Shown here in pieces: positions 6,821-12,965 of a stretch of 32,858 nucleotides of DNA. How positions within the stretch are numbered: the stretch's first letter is position 1; each line of letters begins with the position of its first letter. The position numbers were made by a program, and so were the translations under genes. The notes beneath the pieces are model-generated. The model was not told the origin of the DNA. It was given only the letters and a program-made list of their open reading frames with translations, and did no database searches. The stretch is taken from NCBI GenBank assembly GCA_021780615.1, contig JAJXYJ010000019.1, positions 1 through 32,858 on the forward strand, read 5' to 3'. This stretch comes from a bacterium (GTDB taxonomy: Bacteria; Patescibacteriota; Minisyncoccia; UBA6257; JAGOQP01).

Positions 6821-7270
6821 TTCCCTCCTCCCCTTAGGATAAGGGGAGGGTGGGAGGGGTTATGTTTTTTTGGTTGCAATATAAAGCATTATACTCTTAC
6901 ACACGCCATCCATATTACTTAAAACATCATTATTCCAAAAACGAAGCACGGAGATGTTGTGCTGCCTCAAAAAAGCAGTGCGCATTATGTCATGAGTATT
7001 ATCTATATGCTGGCTGCCATCAATTTCTATTGCCAATCTCAGCGCGGGACAATAGAAATCAAGAATATAACTGCCAACACTATACTGTCTTAAAAATTTA
7101 AATCCACTCAACTTCTTTCCCCGTATAATATTCCAGATTTTGCGCTCGGCGTCTGTTTGTGAAACCCGCAGGGACCTGCGCCTCAATTTGATCGTTTTGT
7201 CATTATACAAGTAAGGCATAGCCACATATAATAACCCACCCTACCCCTCCCTTATTATAAGGGAGGGAAC
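6821..7270. mobile_element. Candidate DUF559 cassette bounded by inverted GC-rich repeats
   Basis: The left end (6821-6863) and the right end (7231-7270) are imperfect inverted copies: both read TTCCCTCC...inward palindrome...GGGTGGG...GGTTAT toward the gene. Each end is itself a palindrome: CCTCCCCTT/AAGGGGAGG at 6827-6849 and CCTCCCTTA/TAAGGGAGG at about 7247-7268. The stop codon of the endonuclease gene is part of the left repeat, and its likely -10 box is next to the right repeat. No clear target-site duplication was seen. Confidence 0.55.
6860..7219 (-). CDS. DUF559 domain endonuclease-like protein
   Basis: The product has 119 aa from ATG 7219 (an in-frame GTG at 7225 is an alternative). 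It starts with a basic helix, then the family signature: TDAERKIWNIIRGKKLSGFKF, RQYSVGSYILDFYCP, LAIEIDGSQH and ISVLRFWNNDVL. The D...ExD arrangement (DFYCP, EIDG) is the PD-(D/E)xK nuclease core shared with Vsr-type endonucleases. Its role is unknown. Related genes are scattered in many genomes, often near GC-rich repeats, which suggests mobility or repeat-linked DNA processing. A possible TATTAT -10 (7228-7233) is 8 bp upstream, implying a leaderless mRNA. The stop codon TAA lies inside the left inverted repeat. Confidence 0.85.
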   Translation of the reverse strand: MPYLYNDKTIKLRRRSLRVSQTDAERKIWNIIRGKKLSGFKFLRQYSVGSYILDFYCPALRLAIEIDGSQHIDNTHDIMRTAFLRQHNISVLRFWNNDVLSNMDGVCKSIMLYIATKKT

Positions 7271-7387
7271 ATATACACCTCCATTAAAGATAATGTTTAT
7301 ATTCTCGCTTATTGTATGAGGGAAAAAATAATTATTTATTTCAGAGATTCGCCCCGTGGCACTTTTTATATTTTTTACCTGACCCAT
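7241..7387 (-). CDS. Doubtful 48-codon ORF running into the DUF559 repeat
   Basis: The minus frame from ATG 7387 reads MGQVKNIKSATGRISEI and ends with IIREG and TAG inside the right inverted repeat of the DUF559 cassette. AAGGAGG directly abuts the ATG, too close for a normal Shine-Dalgarno site. Either this is a gene whose tail was replaced when the cassette arrived, or it is not coding. I do not recognise the sequence. Confidence 0.25.
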   Translation of the reverse strand: MGQVKNIKSATGRISEINNYFFPHTISENINIIFNGGVYVPSLIIREG

Positions 7388-7414
7388 CCTCCTTCGCTTA
7401 AGCTTTGGAGGATG
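7385..7414. repeat. Palindrome downstream of secA
   Basis: CATCCTCC (7385-7392) and GGAGGATG (7407-7414) are perfect arms around a smaller palindrome GCTTAAGC. It lies 17 bp after the secA stop. No T tract follows, so it may be an mRNA 3'-end hairpin or a REP-like repeat and not a classic terminator. Confidence 0.6.
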
Positions 7415-7431
7415 CCGCCCTTAACCTATCT

Positions 7432-10104
7432 TTATGCATTCTTGCCATGACAATGCTTGTACTTAACCGGCGTGCCATCCGGCTTTTTTGCTCCACACCA
7501 ACACGGATCATTTCTACCCACGTCTTTATATGCAGGATCAACCGCACCCGAAGCAGAACCTCCCGACACCTGTGCAACCACCTGTTGCTGAGCGGCAAGT
7601 TGCGCTTCACTTAACACAAATACATTAGATACTACCCACTGTTGTGCATCATCCAAGAGCGTTTTAAACATATCATAACTTTCGCGCTTGTATTCTACCA
7701 ATGGATCACGTTGACCGTATGCCCGCATACGCACCGCTTCTAAAAGCGCCTCCAAATTTTCCAAATGACTTGTCCAAAACATATCCAATGAAGCAATGAT
7801 ACGTATCCCTGTTTGTGAATCGCTACTGGCTTGAGCAATGGCTTTACGGAGCACATCGGGAAGCGTACCTTCCTCAAGAGCCGTCACATCATCCGCAGAA
7901 AAATCACCATCATGTTTAATGAGTCGTATGCGCGAAAATTCTTGCGCATATCGTGCACCCAAACTTGGTAATGCAGGAGCATCCGCTCCCGCTGTTTCGT
8001 GCGCATGCTCTTCTTGTGTGTGAGCAGCCGAAAGACGCTGTGCATATTGCAACACCATTTCTTCAAGAACATCAACGGTTTTCCCCTGTTCAATCATTTC
8101 CAATATATGTTGCCGTCGTCGATACATTGCTTTCCGTTGACGGTTAAGCACATCATCGTAATCCAGTAAATGTTTACGAGCATCAAAGTTAAGTCCTTCG
8201 ACTTTCTTTTGTGCTTCATCAATAACCTTTTCTACTAATCGTGATTGAATGGGCACCTCATCAGGCAAGTTGAGCGTGGTCATCAACGATTTAACTCGAT
8301 CACCGCCGAATACACGCATCAAATCATCCTCCAATGAAAGGAAAAATTGTGTTTGTCCTGGGTCTCCCTGGCGACCGGCACGGCCACGCAATTGATTGTC
8401 CACGCGCCGAGAATCGTTGCGCTGTGTACCAATGACAAATAATCCACCAGTGGCACGCACTTGTTCACCTTCCAAAGTATCAGGCGGATTACCACCTAAA
8501 ATAATATCCACTCCCCGCCCTGCCATGTTGGTAGCAAGCGTCACGCGCCCCGGGCGCCCTGCCTGCGCGATAATTTCTCCTTCACGTTCATGATTTTTTG
8601 CATTAAGCACTTCATGCATCATACCCTCGTTATTAAATCGCGCGGAAAGTAGTTCGTTTTCATCAATGGACGTCGTGCCGATGAGTACCGGCTGATTGCG
8701 GTGCATACAATCCCGCACCTGTGCCACCAGAGCGGCATATTTTGCATCTTTATTTTTATAAACCAAATCAGGCAAATCTTTTCTTACGCGCGGCTTATCG
8801 GTGGGAATAGTCACTACATTCAATCCATACACCTTATTAAATTCTTCAGATGATGTCTGCGCCGTTCCCGTCATACCACTCACCCGCTCATAGAGCCTAA
8901 AATAATTTTGGATGGTAATCTGTGCAAATGTTTTTGATTCCTGCTGTACCGAAACACCTTCTTTGGCTTCGATGGCTTGATGCAACCCTCCTGAATACCG
9001 TCGGCCATACATCAATCGGCCAGTAAACTCATCAACGATAACAATCTCACCATTTTTAACCACATACTGTTTGTCACGGAAAAAAAGCCCATACGCCTTC
9101 AGCGACTCTTCCAGATAGTGCGCTAAGCGCACATGCTGAGGATCATAGAGATTTTCAATGGAAAGAATTTGTTCAACTTTGGTAATGCCAGGTTCTGTAA
9201 TTCTGACAAACTTTGCTTTTTCATCAACCTCATAATCTTCATCTTTTATCAAACGACTCACCACTGAGGAAAATAATTTATAGTATTGAGCGGCTTCGAC
9301 ATCAGGAGCGGAAATAATGAGCGGCGTGCGCGCTTCATCAATAAGAATACTATCCACTTCATCGATGATGGCGTACGCATGTCCGCGCTGAACTTGTTGC
9401 GCAGTCGCATATGCCAAATTATCACGCAGATAATCAAAACCAAATTCATTATTGGTACCATACACAATATCGGCTTGATACGCTTCGCGGCGAGAAATGG
9501 GTCTTAGAAATTCACGTTTTACCAAAAATCCTCCTTTTTCATCGCGCTCTTTATCAAGCGTCATTGATCCTTGTTCTAAGACTGGTGATTGCGCATCAAT
9601 AACATCACGAGTGTGTGCGGGATCGTATGCATACGCCGCATCATGTATGATGCACGCGGTTGATAATCCCAAAAAATGATAGATCTGCCCCATCCATACC
9701 GCATCACGTTGAGCCAAATAATCATTAACCGTAATAACGTGCACTCCCTTGCCCGTTAATGCATGGGTATATGCGGGAGCGGTTGCGGCGAGCGTTTTTC
9801 CCTCACCGGTGCTCATTTCAACAATTGACCCTTCAAATAGAGCGAGTCCTCCTGCAAGCTGTACATCAAAATGTCGCTGTCCCAATGTACGCCGTGCCGC
9901 TTCACGAACCAACGCAAAGGCCTCGGCGCGCACTTCTGCTACGGGCGCTAATCCGCTTTCGACGCGACTTCGTAACTCAAGACTCCGTGCACGAAGATCG
10001 GCATCGGACAAATCACGAAGTGTTGATTCGTATTCGTTGATCCGCTCAATAATGGGACCGAACGCTTTTAAGGGGGATGGTGAAAAAAGAAATTTTAAAA
10101 ACAT
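7432..10104 (-). CDS. secA: Protein translocase ATPase SecA
   Basis: The product has 890 aa, full length. SecA is the motor that pushes preproteins through the SecYEG channel using ATP. Walker A is STGEGKT at residues 98-104. The DEAD-box-like Walker B is in EVDSILIDEARTPLIIS (about residues 247-263). Further landmarks are TGRLMYGRRYSGGLHQAIEAKE and MTGTA (about 416-420). The second helicase domain includes ATNMAGRGVDI and QLRGRAGRQGD. The C-terminus ends in a zinc-binding SEC-C motif, GRNDPCWCGAK...YKHCHGK, in the extended form seen in CPR SecA. A TATGAT -10 box lies 5 bp before the ATG, so the mRNA is probably leaderless. hpf lies just upstream in the same direction. Many signal-peptide proteins in this window would be its clients. 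Confidence 0.98.
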   Translation of the reverse strand: MFLKFLFSPSPLKAFGPIIERINEYESTLRDLSDADLRARSLELRSRVESGLAPVAEVRAEAFALVREAARRTLGQRHFDVQLAGGLALFEGSIVEMSTGEGKTLAATAPAYTHALTGKGVHVITVNDYLAQRDAVWMGQIYHFLGLSTACIIHDAAYAYDPAHTRDVIDAQSPVLEQGSMTLDKERDEKGGFLVKREFLRPISRREAYQADIVYGTNNEFGFDYLRDNLAYATAQQVQRGHAYAIIDEVDSILIDEARTPLIISAPDVEAAQYYKLFSSVVSRLIKDEDYEVDEKAKFVRITEPGITKVEQILSIENLYDPQHVRLAHYLEESLKAYGLFFRDKQYVVKNGEIVIVDEFTGRLMYGRRYSGGLHQAIEAKEGVSVQQESKTFAQITIQNYFRLYERVSGMTGTAQTSSEEFNKVYGLNVVTIPTDKPRVRKDLPDLVYKNKDAKYAALVAQVRDCMHRNQPVLIGTTSIDENELLSARFNNEGMMHEVLNAKNHEREGEIIAQAGRPGRVTLATNMAGRGVDIILGGNPPDTLEGEQVRATGGLFVIGTQRNDSRRVDNQLRGRAGRQGDPGQTQFFLSLEDDLMRVFGGDRVKSLMTTLNLPDEVPIQSRLVEKVIDEAQKKVEGLNFDARKHLLDYDDVLNRQRKAMYRRRQHILEMIEQGKTVDVLEEMVLQYAQRLSAAHTQEEHAHETAGADAPALPSLGARYAQEFSRIRLIKHDGDFSADDVTALEEGTLPDVLRKAIAQASSDSQTGIRIIASLDMFWTSHLENLEALLEAVRMRAYGQRDPLVEYKRESYDMFKTLLDDAQQWVVSNVFVLSEAQLAAQQQVVAQVSGGSASGAVDPAYKDVGRNDPCWCGAKKPDGTPVKYKHCHGKNA

Positions 10105-10109
10105 AAAAA

Positions 10110-10115
10110 ATCATA
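10110..10115 (-). promoter_or_regulatory. -10 box of secA (leaderless)
   Basis: TATGAT preceded by GATG on the minus strand, 5 bp before ATG 10104. There is no clear -35 and no Shine-Dalgarno site. Confidence 0.45.
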
Positions 10116-10225
10116 CATCAAAATTATCTGTTGCATCGTTTAAAAATAGACACTTTTATAGACGCTTCATTTCAAAAAAACTATATTTACCGGCAATAAC
10201 GCACCGGGCACACACAATATCATCA

Positions 10226-10576
10226 TTACTTTCGCCCTGCAACCCGTGGTGTTTTTTGCTTATCTTCAAGCATGTGCTTGTATTCTTCAACGGCCACTTT
10301 CAAGCGTTGGTGTGCGGCATCAATACCCGCACGCACATCGCTATCAGTATGTTCTATGCGAATCATTTTTTTAGGAAGAGATAATGTGAACTCCACATAA
10401 TACACATCTCCTTTGCGATGATGACGCGTTACACGGGCAATCTCCACTTCCAAAAGCACTTCTCCGTCATGCTCAAAGCGCTTCAAGAAGCGATCCAGTG
10501 ATGCGAGGCGCTTTATGGTGTATTCCTTGAGAGCATCAGTAAGCAATAATTTTGATCCTTGTAATGAAATACGCAT
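10226..10576 (-). CDS. hpf: Ribosome hibernation promoting factor / RaiA family
   Basis: The product has 116 aa, the short HPF/YfiA type without the long-form dimerisation tail. The fold is seen as MRISLQGSKLLLTDALKEYTIKRLASLDRFL (strand, helix), then VEIARVTRHHRKGDVYYVEFTLSLP (strands), and DVRAGIDAAHQRLKVAVEEYK (second helix). The family binds the decoding centre of idle ribosomes during slow growth. The C-terminus is basic (KTPRVAGRK). It lies between the lysine-rich protein gene and secA, with a spacer of about 120 bp before secA, so co-transcription with secA is possible but not shown. No Shine-Dalgarno site precedes ATG 10576. Confidence 0.9.
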   Translation of the reverse strand: MRISLQGSKLLLTDALKEYTIKRLASLDRFLKRFEHDGEVLLEVEIARVTRHHRKGDVYYVEFTLSLPKKMIRIEHTDSDVRAGIDAAHQRLKVAVEEYKHMLEDKQKTPRVAGRK

Positions 10577-10680
10577 AGTAATAAAACAATGATATTATGC
10601 AGAATACATACGACTCTATACACAAGTGTACCACAGTCCTTGAGCCATTTCCAACGTACGCATAAGCAAGATGCGGACAT

Positions 10681-10710
10681 AAAAAATCAGCCCCGAAGGG
10701 CTGATTTTTT
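10681..10710. terminator. Strong bidirectional terminator after the lysine-rich gene
   Basis: A 13-bp perfect stem AAAAAATCAGCCC / GGGCTGATTTTTT with loop CGAA (10694-10697). T-rich on both strands. Confidence 0.85.
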
Positions 10711-10716
10711 AGAAGC

Positions 10717-10824
10717 TTATTTCTTTTTTGAAGCTTTCTTTTTTCCGGCTTTCTTTACGGTCTTTTTTGCTGCTTTCTTTACCACTTTCTTTTTTGCCGG
10801 CTTCTTTGCTTTTTTTGCTGCCAT
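10717..10824 (-). CDS. Lysine-rich histone H1-like DNA-binding protein, 35 aa
   Basis: ATG 10824 to TAA 10717 encodes 35 residues, 19 of them lysine, in repeated KKA, KKP and KKT units (MAAKKAKKPAKKKVVKK...). This is the composition of bacterial H1-like and polylysine nucleoid proteins (HctA/AlgP-like tails). It probably binds DNA or RNA non-specifically. It has a long leader (about 110 nt) with two copies of TACGTGAG (10851-10858 and 10905-10912, as CTCACGTA on plus) and a promoter with an upstream TTATCCACA. A strong terminator follows within 10 bp. The opposite strand is open and would encode a Phe/Ala-rich peptide, which is a shadow. Confidence 0.8.
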   Translation of the reverse strand: MAAKKAKKPAKKKVVKKAAKKTVKKAGKKKASKKK

Positions 10825-10941
10825 AGATGTTTGCTTATACAATCATACATCTCACGTATGACGCACAAGAAATATTAGTGACCAACATGCATACTTGACG
10901 ACGACTCACGTACGATGTTGTGGCTATGAATACCTATACAT

Positions 10942-10987
10942 AGTATAAACTATTTTTGAAAAATAAAAATAAAAAATCTGTGGATAA
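10942..10987 (-). promoter_or_regulatory. Distal promoter of the lysine-rich gene with upstream TTATCCACA
   Basis: TATACT (10942-10947) on the minus strand, with TTATCCACA (10979-10987) 31 bp upstream and an AT-rich spacer. There is no good -35. A second possible -10 (TATGAT) lies nearer the gene, around 10842. Confidence 0.45.
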
Positions 10988-11333
10988 CTTTTTATTTTTT
11001 TTATTTTAAAATTTTTATTTTTAAAATTTTTTTATTTTTTAAAAAATCGTATAAAAAAATAATGATACGCGCACATTAAAAAATAAATGAGCAGACAACC
11101 ACTGCATACGACAATCATTCATACAATAATCACTCCAAAATAAAAACACTCATAACAAATGGAGGTATCTTAATGCATAGAGTGTGATACACACAGCATA
11201 CAACGTTCCATAACATACTTTCTTGTACGCACATAAAAAGTTTTTATTGAATTTCATAAAACGTATGTATTCCACAAGAACATACAATAATCTCTACACA
11301 TCTCTATACCTCTAAAATCATACATACAACCTA

Positions 11334-11381
11334 AACCTGTTCCCCTTTCCGTCCCGATCGGGACGGAAAGGGGAACAGGTT
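11334..11381. repeat. Perfect 48-bp palindrome
   Basis: 24-bp arms with no loop, centred on 11357/11358. The left arm begins AACCTGTTCCCC and the centre is CCCGATCGGG. I compared all 24 pairs and found no mismatch. It is GC-rich within an AT-rich region. No T tract follows on either side. Confidence 0.9.
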
Positions 11382-11434
11382 ATCAAGAAGTACATACATA
11401 ACCATCACCTATGTATGAATGAAATATTTTAAAT

Positions 11435-11546
11435 AAAATATAAAAACATCCCGCCTCAATAAAGAAACGAGATGTTTGAATGCCGCAATAGGCGGCGAGG
11501 GTGACCTCCTTTTTTGTTGTTGAGTGAGTACGCGCATCGCCACCCG
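11435..11546 (-). ncRNA. Possible structured small transcript (or 42-codon ORF)
   Basis: A TATACT -10 box (11552-11557, no good -35) precedes about 110 nt that contain hairpins GAGG/CCTC and GCCGC/GCGGC. They end in ACATCTCG/CGGGATGT (11468-11475 with 11446-11453, one G-U pair) and a T-rich run. The 5' GGGTG and GGCGA can pair alternatively with CACCC and TCGCC. An ORF from about 11538 (MRVLTQQQKRRSPSPP..., 42 codons) overlaps the whole unit, so a small protein cannot be excluded. Confidence 0.35.
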
Positions 11547-11654
11547 CAATAAGTATAGCACAATATATATATGAAGGTACATGGGAAATAAGAAGTATTA
11601 AGGAATAAAGAGCGAGAAAGAAAAGCCCAAATAGCAAGCACCAAAAAACAAATA

Positions 11655-11741
11655 ATCCGCCAGACGCCGGATCAAATACTAATAACCAATAGCCAAAACG
11701 AATTTGTTTTGAATTTGGTATTTTGAATTTATTTGGGATTT
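11655..11741. repeat. GC palindrome plus heptad-periodic repeat
   Basis: ATCCG...CGGAT (11655-11672) is followed by 7-bp periodic units at 11679-11741: CTAATAA, CCAATAG, CCAAAAC, GAATTTG, TTTTGAA, TTTGGTA, TTTTGAA, TTTATTT, GGGATTT. Confidence 0.6.
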
Positions 11742-11789
11742 TAGCTTCTCCCTTAATACATACTCCTTGTCCCATTATCATCCCCCTCT

Positions 11790-11871
11790 ATAAAAACTCC
11801 ACCCCCCATTGCTGGGGGGTGGAGAAAAAAGGACAAAGTCTCCCTTAATAAATGGAAACTTTGCACTCAAC
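11790..11871 (-). ncRNA. Candidate small RNA, about 82 nt
   Basis: An independent transcription unit with no coding potential. A strong promoter lies at 11879-11906. Transcription would begin near G11871. The 5' part folds into a 10-bp stem, CAAAGTTTCC with GGGAGACTTTG (one G-U pair), around an A/U-rich loop. A short U-rich linker follows, then a perfect 12-bp terminator stem, CTCCACCCCCCA/TGGGGGGTGGAG, with loop GCAA (11797-11824) and TTTTTA. No match to 6S, SRP, tmRNA or RNase P RNA signatures was recognised. A regulatory sRNA is the simplest reading. Confidence 0.65.
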
Positions 11872-11878
11872 AAGGTTC

Positions 11879-11906
11879 ATTATACTCCTTTTTTTGAAAA
11901 AGTCAA
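11879..11906 (-). promoter_or_regulatory. Strong promoter of the small RNA
   Basis: TTGACT (11901-11906), a 16-bp spacer, TATAAT (11879-11884): the best sigma-70-type promoter in the gene-free stretch. It starts about 80 bp past the gtrA stop. Confidence 0.8.
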
Positions 11907-11922
11907 GAGGGCACAAGCAATC

Positions 11923-11990
11923 AGTAATCGGTAACTAGTAACTGGAAACTTTTTACTGATTACTGATTACCAATTACTAGTTACTATTTA
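11923..11990. repeat. Heptad-periodic inverted repeat at the gtrA stop
   Basis: The left arm is AGTAATC, GGTAACT, AGTAACT, GGAAACT (11923-11950). The right arm is CTGATTA, CTGATTA, CCAATTA, CTAGTTA, CTATTTA (11956-11990). The arms are largely reverse complements. The last unit contains the gtrA stop codon. Confidence 0.8.
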
Positions 11991-12632
11991 TAACGTTATC
12001 TGGGCCGCATTTGGCTCTTCTTTTGATCCCTTGAATACAAAAAGTTTGTATCCAATAAAATTCCATACCATGGAAAACACCACTGCGGCGATAGAACCAA
12101 TAGTTGCCCATGCTTGTGGTAAAACATGGAGAAAGTTAGGAACAACATTAACCAAAAGGGATGCGGCACCAACGTTAATAAGAAATCCTCCCGCACTGAC
12201 GATAACAAATCCCGTCACCATCTTTCCTACTCGACGCGAGTGCGCATCAAACGTCCATAAATGATTCCACACATAACTATTCACCAGAGCAACAAAAAAC
12301 CCTATTGCCTTAAAGAAAGCAAACCACCATCCCACCGCAATACCCGTTACCAACATCAACAGATTAATAATACCCAAATCCACAAGCGTATTAGAGATAC
12401 CTACCGCAGAAAACTTTATGACTTGAAACACCACTGGTGTTTTAAAAAAGAGTTTACGGGAAAGAGTAAGTGCCGCCCACGACACAAGAAACCCGCCAAC
12501 GCCGGCACCAATAACAATGTGCAGTGATCCAAATAAACTTCCTAAGGTAAGAGAAAGAAATATGCCAATGCACGCCGAAACTACTATTGATGCAATAGCA
12601 TCCCTTCGCGTCTGAGCATGAAAGAGAAACAT
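11988..12632 (-). CDS. GtrA-like polytopic membrane protein
   Basis: I chose ATG 12632 (214 aa) because a TATACT box lies 11 bp before it; the frame is open further upstream but overlaps the neighbouring gene with unlikely sequence. Residues about 12-55 hold two hydrophobic segments not typical of GtrA. The GtrA domain follows (about 68-200), with FSAVGISNTLVDLGIINLL, FKAIGFFVALVNSYVWNHLWTF and VWNFIGYKLFVF, giving four more spans. GtrA proteins are thought to help move lipid-linked sugars across the membrane for glycosylation of the surface. It is last in the group after tpiA, SIMPL and the 94-aa gene, but with its own promoter. Confidence 0.85.
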   Translation of the reverse strand: MFLFHAQTRRDAIASIVVSACIGIFLSLTLGSLFGSLHIVIGAGVGGFLVSWAALTLSRKLFFKTPVVFQVIKFSAVGISNTLVDLGIINLLMLVTGIAVGWWFAFFKAIGFFVALVNSYVWNHLWTFDAHSRRVGKMVTGFVIVSAGGFLINVGAASLLVNVVPNFLHVLPQAWATIGSIAAVVFSMVWNFIGYKLFVFKGSKEEPNAAQITL

Positions 12633-12643
12633 AGGATGGGTAT

Positions 12644-12649
12644 AGTATA
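12644..12649 (-). promoter_or_regulatory. -10 box of gtrA-like gene (leaderless)
   Basis: TATACT on the minus strand, 11 bp before ATG 12632, just inside the spacer after the preceding gene's stop at 12658. There is no good -35. Confidence 0.5.
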
Positions 12650-12657
12650 GCCTATAC

Positions 12658-12942
12658 TTATGGTACAAGCGGTGCCGAAGATGAAGAAAATACGGATTCG
12701 CTCTGCTGTTGAGATGTCGTTGTTGGTGGTGTAAGGGAAAGAGGAACAGTAACACCCTGACTTGATGTTGAACTTGTTGTCACAAACGGTATGGGTGTAT
12801 CAGTCGCCACCGGCGTCGTATCTACTGCCACTTGCTGTTGAGGAACAATAAACATAAGGTCAGAAAGACCAACAATAGTCACGATACCCACGAGGCCAAC
12901 GCCAATTGACATCCATTTCTTTTTTTTATTTGAGATAGTCAT
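12658..12942 (-). CDS. Hypothetical single-pass membrane protein, 94 aa
   Basis: A short basic N-terminus (MTISNKKKKW) is followed by one membrane span (about residues 11-33, MSIGVGLVGIVTIVGLSDLM). After that comes a Thr/Ser/Pro/Gln-rich tail (VATDTPIPFVTTSSTSS, PPTTTSQQQSES), probably disordered and outside the membrane. It lies 23 bp after the SIMPL gene in the same direction, so it is likely in that operon. No Shine-Dalgarno site was seen. The family is not recognised; the tail resembles linker or cell-wall-spanning segments of surface proteins. Confidence 0.65.
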   Translation of the reverse strand: MTISNKKKKWMSIGVGLVGIVTIVGLSDLMFIVPQQQVAVDTTPVATDTPIPFVTTSSTSSQGVTVPLSLTPPTTTSQQQSESVFSSSSAPLVP

Positions 12943-12965
12943 AGAAGTGCGTACGCTAAAAAGAA

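Larger units (their letters stand above)
10825..11987. other. Gene-free stretch of 1.16 kb
   Basis: No convincing protein gene is present. From left to right: the leader and promoter of the lysine-rich gene (to 10987); an A/T tract of about 70 bp (10988-11055) beside a DnaA-box sequence; an AT-rich region without visible features (11056-11333); a perfect 48-bp palindrome (11334-11381); a possible structured transcript (11435-11546); a GC palindrome and heptad repeats (11655-11741); a strong small-RNA candidate with promoter and terminator (11790-11906); and a heptad inverted repeat abutting the gtrA stop (11923-11990). Confidence 0.7.

Noticed and set aside
9749-10384. Plus-strand ORF of 211 codons
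   Set aside because: Antisense to the start of secA and the end of hpf, both certain genes; no initiation signals.
10589-10861. Plus-strand ORF rich in Phe and Ala
   Set aside because: It is the antisense of the lysine codons of the 35-aa gene and of its terminator; no promoter or ribosome site.
10979-11055. Origin of replication: a DnaA-box sequence beside a long A/T tract
   Set aside because: Only one box is present here, there is no dnaA, dnaN or rpmH nearby, and the same box recurs upstream of other promoters, so a promoter role is simpler.
11467-11515. 16S rRNA 3' end-like string near GTGACCTCCTTTTTT
   Set aside because: Only a few bases resemble the anti-Shine-Dalgarno tail, and no rRNA sequence precedes it.
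11383-11781. Minus-strand ORF of 132 codons
   Set aside because: It crosses the heptad repeat, a palindrome and a candidate terminator. The composition looks like translated repeat, and no start signal is seen.
12633-12755. Longer N-terminus for the GtrA-like gene
   Set aside because: The added 41 residues overlap the 94-aa gene and look non-coding (His/Tyr/Arg-rich). A -10 box lies just before the inner ATG.
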